This document shows positions 34,605-43,976 of a stretch of 64,000 nucleotides of DNA, piece by piece; the stretch's first letter is position 1; the number at the start of each line of letters is the position of its first letter. The DNA is taken from NCBI GenBank assembly GCA_036365145.1, contig JAEOAD010000035.1, positions 1,858,001 to 1,922,000 on the forward strand. The letters are read 5' to 3'. Source of the DNA: Orientallactaga sibirica (lineage: Eukaryota > Chordata > Mammalia > Rodentia > Dipodidae). Both the position numbers and the translations under genes were made by a program. Under the pieces are notes generated by a model. That model searched no databases. It had not been told where the DNA came from and saw only the letters and a program-made list of their open reading frames with translations.

Positions 34605-35375
34605 GTGTTCTAGTATGTACATGCATGTTTCAGGAAATCTTCCTTCCTGCTATGGTGTGTACATGCATGCTTTAGGAAACCTTCCTTCCTGCTATGCTGT
34701 GTACATGCATGCTTCAAGAATCCTTCCTTCCTGCTATGTTGTGTACACACGTTTCAGGAAACCTTCCTTCCTGCAATGGTGTGTACACGCATGCTTCAGG
34801 AAACCATCCTTCCTGCTATGGTGTGTACACGCATGCTTTAGGAATCCTTCCTTCCTGCTATGTTGTGTACACGCATGCTTCAGGAAACCTTCCTTCCTAC
34901 TGTGCTGTGTACACACATTCTTCAGGAAACCTTCCTTCCTGCTATGTTGTATACACACATGTTTCAGGAAACCGTCCTTCCTGCTATGGTGTGTATATGC
35001 ATGCTTCAGGAAACCTTCCTTATTCATGAAACATTCTTTCCTGCTGTGCTATGTACACACATACTTCATGAAACCTATCTTCCTGCTATGGTGTGTACAC
35101 GCATGCTTCAGGAAACTTTTCTTCCTGCTATGGAATGTACATGCATACTTCAGGAAACCTTTCTTCCTGCTAGGGTATGTACATGCATACTTCAGGAAAT
35201 CTCCTTCCTGCTATGCTGTGTACACATATACTTCAGGAAACCTTCCTTCCTGGTATGCTGTGTACACACGTGCTTCAGGAAACCTTCCTTCCTTTTATGG
35301 TGTGTACAGGCATGCTTCAGAAAACCTTCCTTCCTGGTATGCTGTGAACATGCATGTTTCAGGAAACCTTCCTTC
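34605..35375. repeat. 42-bp minisatellite, about 18 units
   Basis: Tandem unit of 42 bp built around caggaaaccttccttcctg, then ctatggtgtgtacacgcatg. Copies vary by a few bases; one unit near 35020-35040 is shortened. Because 42 is a multiple of three and the unit lacks stops in several frames, long open frames appear (292 and 182 codons plus, 97 codons minus) that read as 14-residue repeats such as CFRKPSFLLCCVHA. These frames have no coding support. Each unit pairs a GGAA/TTCC cluster with an alternating purine-pyrimidine stretch. Confidence 0.93.
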
Positions 35376-35718
35376 TCAGTCTTTAGTCACTCACTGATTA
35401 ATATGTAAATCATATTTTCTTTATTAATCACTAGTTGAGAAATTATCATATTATGTCATATGCTTACGCCACACATGTATTTATATGTCATGAAAAGATA
35501 AACATACTAGGGTAAGACTTTATGGTATAGACATTCTCTTACAACATTTTGGGTTAAGGTAGTGATAAAAATCATACAAAATTATAAATAAAACTTAAAA
35601 CGTTTCCAAATACAATATTATAAAAATACCAAATATCTTTTTAACTAACCTCAAATCTTGTGCTCACCTTTTCAAACAAAACAAATCAGCATACTACAAA
35701 ATTAGCAGCCAGATACTT
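35376..35718. other. AT-rich spacer between two minisatellites
   Basis: About 340 bp of unassigned AT-rich sequence. Confidence 0.5.
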
Positions 35719-36270
35719 AACCTACAATGATTCACGATAGGTAATGTGTCAAGGACTGAACTTACAGTGATTCACACCAGGTGAAATGTGAAGGATTGAG
35801 TGTACAGTGATTCAAACAAGATTATTTTTCAAGGACTGATCCTACAATGATTCACATCAGGTGTTGTGTCAAAGACTGAACCTACAGTGATTCAAACAAC
35901 CTGATTTGTGAAGGCCTGAACCTACAGTGTTTCCTACTAGGTGATGTGCAAAGGATTAAACCTACAGTGATTCACACCAGGTGATGTGTGAAGGAACAAA
36001 TGTGCAATGATTTATACCTTTGATTTTTCAAGAACTGAACCTACAGTGATTCACACCAGGTGATGGGTCAAAGACTGAACCTGCAATGCTTCACACCAGG
36101 TGATATGTAAAGGACTAAATGTACAATGATTTAAACCAGGTAATTTTCCAAGGACTGACCCTGCAGTGATGCATACCAGGTGATAAGTAAAGGTTTGAAC
36201 CTATGGCAATGCAAATCAGGTGAGGCTCTAGGAATGAACCTACACTGATTCACGATGGGTGATTTGTGGG
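35719..36270. repeat. 40-bp minisatellite, about 14 units
   Basis: Tandem unit of 40 bp: cctacagtgattcacacc, aggtgatgtgtcaaagactga. The copies are 75-90 percent alike by eye. Three of them (near 35800, 36000 and 36120) share a variant with 'atgtrcaatgattta' or 'tttttcaag', hinting at a multi-unit register. Its sequence is unrelated to the 42-bp array just upstream. Confidence 0.92.
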
Positions 36271-37355
36271 CCCTGAGGTTTTTGAGGACAGAGGTTGATA
36301 GTTCAGAGATGAGCCTTAGGGCAATAATCATCTTATAATCAAATCAAAATTATAGGAACTCTTTTAGGAAGAAGAAATATAAAATAATTACCCTAAAAGT
36401 TTCACTGGATACAGTGTTATTAGTGTTCAAGGCCAGCCACTTACAAAATCAGTATCTGTCTCCTAATTTTTTTACATTATTCAGTTCAAAGTTTTAAGAC
36501 TATATTGACAACATTTTTGAATATATTATAATAGTATCCCAAGTAGCTAAGGCCAGGGCCCTGACACTTAGTGAAAACCCTAAGGTACAGTCTCCAGTAT
36601 TAATGCAAAATTGTGGGATTTAATAGGCACAAACCCACAAGATATTTTAGTAGACTAGCACATTTTGAATGATAAGACCACTATTCTATGCTGTTTTTTA
36701 AGTCTTTATAGTGTTTCATAGAAGGAGGAAAACAGGCCACTGGGGAATTTTAATGTTCTTTTTCTACTTGAGTAATAATAATTTACTAAAAATATGTGTA
36801 AAAACAATTGACTGTTTGTTTAAAGTTAGATTTGCTTTGGTGAAATAACGAGAAACACATTTGCAAATAACAGGATGCAATTGAACGACTGTGCAGATAA
36901 TTTTGTCTTTGCTATCAACTGTTTTTACCTAAAATTGTAAAGTGACTCAGGCCATTTCTAAATATCTTTGCAGAATGACCTGAAGAGCTAAGTTTAGCTC
37001 TCTCCTGAAAAGGTCATCTCAGTGAGGTGACCCGCCAGAAAACTTGGGATGAAGGAGTCGTTTGTTGCTGGGATAAATTATATAGCTTGCCTGCTGACAT
37101 AGCTTCTTTTCATTGTAGCTCTGAGGATAGGAGGTACAGGGAATTACAGCTCTTTGGGGATTTTCTAACCCCTTGTGACTTTTCTTGAGGAATACTTCAC
37201 TCATAAACTCTCTTTAAGCTCATCTTGCATAATCCCCCAGAAGGATAGTCCATTCCAGAGCATCCTGTGAGAATCAGCCATTCTTTTCACATCTGATTTG
37301 CTTTCTGCAAGTGAGGCTGAGGCGCTCACATGTTTTTATTTTATTTATTTTTTCA
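36271..37355. other. Unassigned DNA
   Basis: No gene or named repeat recognised in this 1.1-kb stretch. Confidence 0.45.
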
Positions 37356-37700
37356 CTGAGGTGGGATGGCTAATTTTATATGTCAACTTGGTTAGGCCCA
37401 AGCATGTTCTGTTATTTATCTCTTCCAACATGATTCTTGATGGTTCTCTGTGGGTGTTTTGAGATAAGATTAACATTTTAATCAGCAAATTTTGCATAAA
37501 GTACATTGTATGCATATTGTTTGTGAGCCTCATCCAGTCAGGTGAAGGTCTGATTAGAAAAAAAAAATTGGGGCTTGTCCTAAACAAGATGTCAATACTT
37601 CAGACTCCAGGTACAGCAGTGGCTTTCCTGGGTTCTGGACTCAGGTTTACCCCATAGATTACATGATGAATTGTGTGATCCAACTTCTTTTTTCATCATT
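37356..37700 (+). mobile_element. MLT2-like solo LTR (ERVL)
   Basis: Blocks in the usual order: ggctaattttatatgtcaacttggttaggcc, gggtgttttgagataagattaacattttaatcagc, gtgagcctcatccagtcaggtgaaggtctgatt, ggctttcctgggttctgg. These fit an ancient ERVL-type LTR from memory of its consensus. No internal region is attached. Confidence 0.65.
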
Positions 37701-38055
37701 ATTAAGTGGAATCCTTATATGGATACATCATGTGTTGGTATCATCATTTCCCTCCTACCTGCCCCCCACCACTGAGGGTCCTCCTTAATATGATTGCTGA
37801 TACTCACCACAGAATTGTGAGTTATGAGTTGTGAGAGCAACAGTCAGTCATGGGGTGGGGAGCAATGTCTCTAGATATTCCCTCACACCCTGTGGCTCTC
37901 ACATGCTTTCCTCCCCCTCTTCCATAAACTTCCCAGAGCCTTGGTGGGTGTGTTTTAAGTCTACTTTAGTGTTGAGTTCTCAGCAGCTTCTGGGTATCTG
38001 CTTTGGTATGTTTTGAATATCCTAAGTATCTGTCTCAATCACCTTGGTCCAATAC
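37701..38055 (-). mobile_element. L1 3' UTR fragment
   Basis: ttgtgagttatgagttgtgagagcaacagtcagtcatgg, gtctctagatattccctcac, cccagagccttggtggg, taagtctactttagtgttgag match the 16.4-kb family in order. Minus orientation. Confidence 0.65.
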
Positions 38056-38067
38056 TATCTGAAAAAA

Positions 38068-38790
38068 AAATTTAATATTGAAACTTAATTGAGGCAAGCA
38101 CAGACTTAAACACTGAAAACTACAATGACTGGAGGCCCTGCTCCATGGGAGGGAACACATCCCTGATACTGAAAACCTATGACAGAGGTAGCCATGAGCC
38201 CTAAGGGTGTAATATCTGCTGGTGTCTAACTAAATGTATATACTACGCTCACCAAACTGCCAAATAAGCACTTCTCTTAATGTCTACACCCATATATTAA
38301 TGCTACTTTCACTTTTGGTTAGAGAAGCTTCTCTTTTCAGATGCTGGTGACCTTGGGATAACTCAAAAGGCATCATGGTGCTGAGAAGAAGGGACAGAGG
38401 AGTGCTCAACACTGAAACATCTCAAACACACCTTCCAAGGCTCAGGGTCTATTGCAGAGAGGGGGTGGAAAGAATGTAAGAGCCAAAGGAAGAGTAGGAC
38501 TCCTTACAACGTGCTCCTCCAGACACAAAATGGCCTGGATATCCATGACCTCAAGGTGCCTGACACTACCTACATAAGACCATCATAATAGGAGGAAAAG
38601 ATCATGACATCAATCTGAAAAGAGAGACTGATTGAGAGGGGGAGGGGAGATGATAGAGAGTGAAGTTTCAAAGGGGAAAGTGGGGGGAGGGAGGGAAATA
38701 ACATGGGATATTGTCTACAATTAAAGAAGTTGTCAATAAAAATAATAATAAAATTAAATAAAAAATAAAAAAATTAAAAATAAATTGGCA
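38068..38790 (+). mobile_element. L1 3' UTR with A-rich tail
   Basis: Reverse complement order of the 7.4-8.1 kb L1: ccctgatactgaaaacctatgac, gcttctcttttcagatgctgg, catcatggtgctgagaagaag, ggctcagggtctattgc, aggactccttacaa, acaattaaagaagttgtcaat, then an A-rich 3' tail at 38725-38790. Head-to-head with the minus fragment just before it. Confidence 0.85.
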
Positions 38791-39258
38791 AATGGTTTCT
38801 TGTCCATGAAATGAAAGCCATAACATCAAAATGGCCATACTACCCAAAGTGATCTTTGTCAAATCCAAAGGTATTTTTATAGACATAGAAGGATAAAATA
38901 ATTCTAAAATTCACATGAAACTAAAAATGATCCCAAATGACCAAAACAACCTTGAGAAGCAAACAGATGGAGGCCTCATACTTCCAGACTTCTGAAGTTA
39001 TTACAAAGTGAGAGCAAATGAAACAAAATGACCCTGTCAACAAAAGGAGCCCATGGATAAGGGAGTACTGTGTCAACAAACTGTATCAGAAATAAGCAAT
39101 TTCTTATACCTTATACAAAATGAATTAAATTAGGTTAGTGATTAAATGAAATACCCAGGAAAAGAGACATAGGGGAAAAACTTTGTGTCATGGATTTTGG
39201 AAATTATTTCCTAGATAGCACACTAAAAGCAGATAAACAAAAATGAAAGTAGCCAGTT
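38791..39258 (+). mobile_element. L1 ORF2 fragment, upstream half
   Basis: Decayed L1 ORF2 text: catcaaaatggccatactacccaaagtgatct, gaactaaaaatgatcccaaatgac-like sequence, gggaaaaactttgtgtcatggattttgg, ctagatagcacactaaaagcagataaacaaaa. The continuation appears only after the MaLR, at 46259. This is the outermost layer of the nest. Confidence 0.85.
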
Positions 39259-39399
39259 ATAATAGACAGCCTCGGGTTGTTGAGATGAACTTCCAAACCA
39301 GGCACAGTTATGGAGAAATAGATTTTTATTGAAGCTCATTGATACAAAGGAAGTTTTATAATGGCAGAAGAGGCTGGCCTACTTTTACAGGTCCAAGCA
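39259..39399 (-). mobile_element. ERVL-MaLR 3' LTR, distal part
   Basis: Aligns with 45748-45890: gcctcgggttgttgagatgaacttccaaaccaggcacag versus gcctcaggtcaccgagatgtacttccaaacgaggcacag. 141 bp here plus 211 bp after the provirus gives 352 bp, equal to the other LTR at 45748-46099. Confidence 0.88.
39394..39399. repeat. Provirus target-site duplication, left copy
   Basis: CAAGCA, matched exactly at 44309-44314. Six base pairs is the usual length for betaretrovirus-like (ERVK) integration. Confidence 0.92.
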
Positions 39400-39589
39400 T
39401 GCAGGGAGCCGTAAGCAGTCGCCATTACAAGATGGCGCTGGCTCCTCCATATTAGACAGTGCCTTGGCGCCAACCGTGTCTAAGGTATGCGCATGCGCTT
39501 GACGCAACCTGTCCCAAGCCTATCCCGTGGCACCTGGTGATGGCAAGCTGGTCGCAACCAATCAGTAAACGCCTTGTAGCAGTACACTC

Positions 39590-39596
39590 TATAAAA
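39590..39596 (+). promoter_or_regulatory. LTR TATA box
   Basis: TATAAAA in the U3 part of the 5' LTR, about 32 bp downstream of ccaatca. The same box occurs in the 3' LTR near 44167. Confidence 0.85.
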
Positions 39597-39658
39597 GCAG
39601 CTGCAGATTTGGGCCTCTGCCCTCCGCCATCAGCTCATCTGTTAACCAAGTGCTCTCC

Positions 39659-39664
39659 AATAAA
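39659..39664 (+). terminator. LTR polyadenylation signal (5' copy)
   Basis: AATAAA about 63 bp after the TATA box. The 3' LTR copy near 44236-44241 is the one that would end proviral transcripts. Confidence 0.8.
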
Positions 39665-39731
39665 GTGTGACACAAGAAGGATCTTCGTTTGTGGCTGTTC
39701 CTTTCCTGCTGGTTGGGAAGGGCTCGCCGCA

Positions 39732-39755
39732 AAGTGAAACCGGGACGCGGACCTT
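39732..39755 (+). other. Presumed primer-binding site, degenerate
   Basis: Directly after the LTR the sequence is aagtgaaaccgggacgcgg. It lacks the TGG that mirrors a tRNA CCA end. The gaaacc and ggga segments are faintly like a phenylalanine-type site as used by IAP elements, but this is weak. Confidence 0.4.
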
Positions 39756-39819
39756 TCAAAGACACCTGGCGGAGGGCCGAAGAGGATTCAGAACTTGACA
39801 CACGGAGAGGTAGACGTCG

Positions 39820-39825
39820 GTAAGT
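39820..39825 (+). promoter_or_regulatory. Probable proviral splice donor
   Basis: GTAAGT, a consensus 5' splice site, lies in the leader 88 bp after the LTR and before gag, the usual place for the major retroviral donor. The likely partner acceptor is at 42897-42898. Confidence 0.65.
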
Positions 39826-40074
39826 CATCCCCGGCTTTGTTCTCTGATGGATTTTCGACTGACCCTGGCTTTCCTCGCCTGTTTTTGCCTGTTTTGTTTG
39901 GGGTTTTATCTCTGTTTCTGTCTACTTATCTTTAGGGGACTTTGCTAATGACTGTTTGCATTGTCCCTGGGACGAGATAGTGAAAGTAAAATCTCCCCGG
40001 TAGATAACGGGGTTTTTCCTTCTGTCCGTCCTGCCTTTGGTGATAAAGCTCGCAGGTAGATAACTGCGTTCATC

Positions 40075-40518
40075 ATGGGCAACTCGCAGAGCGGCTCTGT
40101 GGCCATTGAACACTTTTCTGGGCTGATTAAAGCTCTATTGAAACAACGTGATATTCAGATTTCTACAGTAACCATCAGACGGATTCTTAGAGATATGGAT
40201 TCAACAGCCCCTTGGTTTGCGGCTTCAGGATCCCTTACACTCCCCTCCTGGGAGAAGTTGGGGCGTGACCTGCGACAGGCAGAACAGGAAGGAAGTTTAG
40301 GGAAGGGCACATTACCGTTTTGGCGACTGGTTCATTTTTGTCTCAATAGCGGTAAACATGCGAAAATAATTGGGGAGAGACAAGGAGCTTTAGCCCAACA
40401 TCAGGACAGTCTTTCAGAGTCAGATACTAGCGGGGACTCACATGCTAGGCCTAGGAAGAAACAAAAGGGAAAAATAGGATCCAGTCAAAAAAGAGACAAA
40501 AAAAGAAAAAAAGTCTAA
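40075..40518 (+). pseudogene. Provirus gag, 5' part, frame broken
   Basis: 147 codons starting ATG GGC, so the protein begins MGNSQS with a glycine suited to N-myristoylation. Residues about 15-95 fit the betaretroviral matrix (Gag p10-type) domain, with a conserved 'PWF...SGSLTLPSWEKLGRDL' stretch. The end is strongly basic (RPRKKQKGK and KKRKK) and then stops. A run of A around 40496-40513 precedes the stop; another frame is open for about 95 codons just after it, so a slip in the A run is the likely break. Capsid and nucleocapsid (major homology region, zinc knuckles) were not found. The product would be a non-functional matrix-like fragment. Confidence 0.88.
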
Positions 40519-41660
40519 AGGAAGAACTTGAGGAGATAGGCGAGGCTCATTCATGCCCGCCCCCTCGGAAGGGGCAGAGAGGCCCCGGAGGATCGTATCC
40601 TCCATTAGAGGAGACTTTAAATGTTTTGCCTCCTCATTTAAATAAAAACTCCGTCCCAAACTTCAACATCTCTTGTTCTTTTCTCTTTCCTCTCATTTTT
40701 GGGTTTCCGACAGACCGCTTCTGCGGTGCCGCCATTTTTGTCCTGCCCCATTTGAATGGGGGCGCCATCTTAGAAGCACCACGTGGGCAAACCTAAAAAA
40801 GAAACTCACCACGTGGGTAGACCTAAAAAGATGCTTATGTTGTACTCATATATATTACTATTAAACAAAAAAACCTCCATAGCGCTTGGGACAAAACTTT
40901 TGTTTTAGCCCCATGGATTAATTCAGTCCTCCTTGCCTTAATTGCCAACCTTAAAGGCTTTTCCAGGGAAAAGTTCATTTTTGCCCTTAAAAACTGTAAG
41001 AAAAAACTAAAACTGACTTTTAAAATCTCCTTTCTCCCAAGGCCGCCACCCAAGCCGCCACCAGGCAGCTATCTTTTCAGCTCTTTTCAGCCCCTAACTA
41101 CTGCCTAAGGCAAATGTGCTCAAAGCCCTGGTGAAGGACAGCTCCTCCATGTAGCTTTCTGTGAATGTAAACTGTGATCAAATACAAACCGAGGTTAACT
41201 TTCCTCACTGGCGTGGAACACAACTCACTGGTCCGCCAGGCTCCACCGACATTCCTGCGGGGACCGGGCCGAATGGGACAACTCCGGCCCGGGCCCGAGC
41301 ACTGCCCCGAGCCTCACTGGCTGCGCCTCGCCCGCACCTCCAGGCGTCACTTTTGGTCACTTTTGTCAACTTGCTTTAAAAATATCTTAGGAACGGGCAG
41401 GCGGTCCGCCATGAGGCCATGAGGCAAGCCGCTGCCATCTCCACCCCTTTTGCCTCTAGACGCTCCCTCTATGCTCTTAACTAAGTGTCCCGCGGGGCCC
41501 AAAGTATTTACTTTTAAAAATAAAAAAAAAAAACAGCTAGAGACATTCATATTGCCCTGCTAGAGGTAAAAAAATCCTATTTTTCAAGTCTATATGGCTA
41601 TATCCTACACACCATTATCCCACCCTTCGCTGCCTTCCCATTAACATAAAGATAAAAAAA
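40519..41660 (+). other. Degenerate proviral interior
   Basis: GC-richer than the flanks and no intact frame. It contains gccgccatttt and cgccatctta motifs near 40728-40770 and a GC-rich part at 41215-41345. By position this should be the rest of gag and protease, but I cannot identify conserved motifs; much is deleted or scrambled. Confidence 0.5.
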
Positions 41661-41663
41661 TGC

Positions 41664-41760
41664 CTTAATTGTTAAACACTTGCCTGTAGAGCCTAAGGAC
41701 CCTGATTCGAGGCTCAATTCTCCAGTACCCATGTAAACAGTGGCTGGAGGCAGATGATGA
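41664..41760 (+). mobile_element. SINE fragment inside the provirus
   Basis: ttaattgttaaacacttgcctgtagagcctaaggaccc, gattcgaggctcaattctccag and cagtggctggaggc belong to the tRNA-like SINE. Head, middle block and tail are missing. Its presence inside a provirus with identical LTRs suggests that the parental template already carried it. Confidence 0.7.
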
Positions 41761-41799
41761 GAGTAGTTCAGAATCTAAATCACAACAGGAGGAGGAGAT

Positions 41800-41836
<37 letters not shown>

Positions 41837-41966
41837 AAAAGTTCAACCAGAGGTGATCCGCAGGGGCGGGGGCTGACAGGCACATTTGTTGTCGCCGCGG
41901 CGCCCTCTGCTGGGGATGAGTAAAATTCTGTATACATAGATCACAAAGAAGGTCAAAAATGAAGTA
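41761..41966 (+). other. Possible gag remnant with ~30-bp poly-A
   Basis: gatgatgagagtagttcagaatc could encode an acidic DDESSSE stretch as found between Gag domains, but it is only a guess. It is followed by about 30 A at 41805-41834 and a GC-rich piece (cgccgcggcgccctctgctgg). Confidence 0.35.
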
Positions 41967-42052
41967 GGGCTGGGTGTGGTGACACACACCTTTAATCTTA
42001 GCCCTCAAGAGGCAGAGATGAAAGGATCATTGTTCAAAGTCAGGCTGAGACT
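41967..42052 (+). mobile_element. B1-like SINE, truncated
   Basis: gggctgggtgtggtgacacacacctttaatcttagccctcaagaggcagagatgaaaggatcattg. It ends at the point where integrase sequence begins, so it sits on the deletion junction. Confidence 0.8.
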
Positions 42053-42061
42053 ACTTTTCTG

Positions 42062-42577
42062 CCCTCCCCTCATGTGGGTGTTAATCCCCGAGGCCTCCGT
42101 CCTGGTGATCTTTGGCAAATGGATGTAACTCATCTCCCTGAGTTTGGAAGGTTGAAATATTTACATGTCTCAGTGGATACTTGCTCGGGAGTTATCTTCG
42201 CCTCGCCGTTGGCGGGTGAAAAGGCTTCTCATGTAAAAACCCACTGCCTAGAAGCCTGGGCAGCGTGGAGAAAGCCGTGCCGTCTAAAAACTGATAATGG
42301 CCCGGCATATACATCTACTGGTTTTCGGGCCTTTTGTGCGCAGATGCAAGTTGCCCACACCACTGGCCTGCCTTATAACCCACAAGGCCAAGGCATTGTG
42401 AAGAGAGCCAATAAGAGTATCAAAGCCATCTTATTTAAACAAAAGAGGGGGATAGCAGAAGATGCAACCCCTAGCCTCTTCACCCTTAATTTTTTAATTT
42501 TGGACAATAATGATAAGTCTGCAGCTGACAGGCACAGTCAAGATGTGGCCCAGGCACCCAGAGAAGTAATGATGTGA
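42062..42577 (+). pseudogene. Provirus integrase core, catalytic glutamate lost
   Basis: About 170 codons beginning inside integrase, with no true start codon. The retroviral integrase core is clear: LWQMDVTH with Asp17 (numbering from 42074), KTDNGPAY with Asp74, and [11 protein letters not shown], where residue 110 is Lys. The spacing Asp74-x35-110 fits the D,D-35-E triad, but the essential Glu is replaced by Lys (codon AAG), so strand transfer should be abolished. The N-terminal zinc domain and all of reverse transcriptase and RNase H are absent, and after about residue 130 the frame drifts from family sequence. Confidence 0.92.
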
Positions 42578-42896
42578 AAAGATGTCCTAGATAACAAATA
42601 AAAAGGACCGGATCTTGTTAAGATCCAGGGGAGCTGTTTGTGTTTTTCCACAGGACCAGGAGTCGCCCCACTGGGTTCCAAGCCGGTTGGTGAGAACAGT
42701 CCATCCTTCCTCAGGAGAAAGTTTGGAGATTCATAATCCAGATCTTGACACTCAATAAAGCAGAGCAATTTTGTCAGCCTTCCCGAAGCCGATGCCAGTT
42801 CCTCATCAAGCGTCTGTGTTTCCACGTTTCTTCACCACAAATAAGGAACTGGGCCTCCCTTCCCTTCAGGAGGACCAACTCTTTGTTTTACTTTGC

Positions 42897-42898
42897 AG
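42897..42898 (+). promoter_or_regulatory. Probable env splice acceptor
   Basis: ctctttgttttactttgcag has a good pyrimidine tract followed by CAG, directly at the start of the env open frame. It pairs sensibly with the donor at 39820. Confidence 0.55.
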
Positions 42899-43642
42899 TG
42901 GAATCAGACTGATGACTCTTATATAAGACTTCGTCAGCAGAGTTTTGCCTGGTTTGAAGGGGAACTCTGGCCATGGTCAGAGTGCCAGAGCACTTCGGTC
43001 GCCTGGGCTAATACAAATCATCTCTTCACCATATCACCAGCTATGAGGGGTCCCCCGCCTAGGTCAGGGGCATGGTCGGAGGGACTCTTTCTTCAAGATT
43101 CCAGAATTAATCCATTTTCAAAGTGGGTGCTATATGGGGTCAATGGTTCCTGTACGGATGTGTCTCCATTGGTTTTGCTGTTGGGGGGACAAATTGCTTG
43201 TAACAATGTGTCAGGGCATGAGACCTCAACGTCAAAAAAGAAGGAGGAAGCGGAGGGGGATTTCTCAGCGGACTGGAGCCTCCTGAATATCTCGGGGGGA
43301 GTTTTCACTCTGGGTCATCCTTGTGAACATTATGCTCGTAATCAGACATTCCCCCCTGCCCCGGTTTGTGTGCACCCCCTTTTTCTGCTTATTGCTATTA
43401 ATTCCACGAGAGTGGATCTTAGTCTTGCACAGGGCCTTACTTCCTGGATCTCCTCTGCTTTTAATTTTTTTAAGGAATGGGTTGGAGTGGGACTGTTTGC
43501 TGCCTGCTGTATAGGAGGATGTCTGCTGTGTCTATGGTTGATCTGCCGCCTGCGAGCCCAGACCAGGCGGGACAAGGTATCTCTCAGGCACTTGCTGCTT
43601 TGGAGTGTGGGTCCTCCCCCCAGATTTGGCTATCGGCCCTAA
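42899..43642 (+). pseudogene. Provirus env, shortened
   Basis: Open for about 248 codons from the splice acceptor with no ATG at the start. Several N-glycosylation sequons (NGS, NVS, NIS, NQT, NST) and a membrane span with CCIGGCLLCLWLICRL (about residues 197-218) followed by a basic tail (RAQTRRDK) fit a retroviral envelope. A normal betaretroviral envelope has roughly 600-700 residues; this one joins a surface-like part to the end of the transmembrane part, and I see no furin-type cleavage site or fusion peptide. It is best read as an internal deletion. A role in entry is not expected. Confidence 0.8.
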
Positions 43643-43962
43643 AGAGCACCTAGTTTCCCCTGGCCCTTGCACCCTTAGGGCTTGAAGTGCCCATTGCACA
43701 AGGATGGGCAGAGGATTGGTGTTGGGAGCACGGCATTCATCACGCTCAGGATGCGAGACAAAGTACTGCACGTGGGGCGAACTCTTAGCAGCTTCATGGA
43801 GGGCATGTCTGATTGCATATGGGTTGGTACTGTAATCCCATCTCTGAGAAAAGGTACTAGACGGGTGTGACACCAGCCTGGCTGGCCACTAGGTCTTGGG
43901 TCATCACAATGTCCTCTCGAGCATCAGAGATCAGACCTCTACCCTCGCCTGTTGCGTTTAAA
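43643..43962 (+). other. Provirus 3' untranslated region
   Basis: Between env and the polypurine tract there is no conserved frame. This is typical of the 3' leader before a retroviral LTR. Confidence 0.6.
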
Positions 43963-43976
43963 CAAGAAGGGGGAAC
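43963..43976 (+). other. Polypurine tract
   Basis: The purine-rich acaagaagggggaa run lies directly before the 3' LTR and is the plus-strand primer site for reverse transcription. Confidence 0.85.

Larger units (their letters stand above)
39400..39731 (+). repeat. Provirus 5' LTR
   Basis: 332 bp, bounded by TG...CA. It holds aagatggcg (39429-39437, a YY1-type motif), an inverted CCAAT-type site ccaatca (39558-39564), TATAAAA (39590-39596) and AATAAA (39659-39664), giving U3, R and U5 in standard order. Retroviral transcription would start about 25-30 bp after the TATA box and read to the right. A 92-codon frame inside it is incidental. Confidence 0.96.

Noticed and set aside
34519..35397. 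292-codon open frame, the longest in the window
   Set aside because: It is the translation of a 42-bp tandem array; other frames and the opposite strand are open too, with no start context or non-repeat domain.
35719..36270. CRISPR-like array
   Set aside because: Units are contiguous without unique spacers, and the context is mammalian; it is a minisatellite.
39459..39737. 92-codon frame and its near-identical 127-codon twin at 44036-44419
   Set aside because: Both are LTR sequence read in one frame. They match because the LTRs match, not because of a duplicated gene.
40495..40515. Programmed ribosomal frameshift site in gag
   Set aside because: The A-rich run is in the matrix region, far upstream of the usual gag-pro junction, and I see no supporting downstream pseudoknot by eye; an indel is simpler.
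42893..42898. TTG/ATG start for the env frame
   Set aside because: The frame has no ATG at its upstream edge. It opens at a splice acceptor, so a methionine start there is not real.
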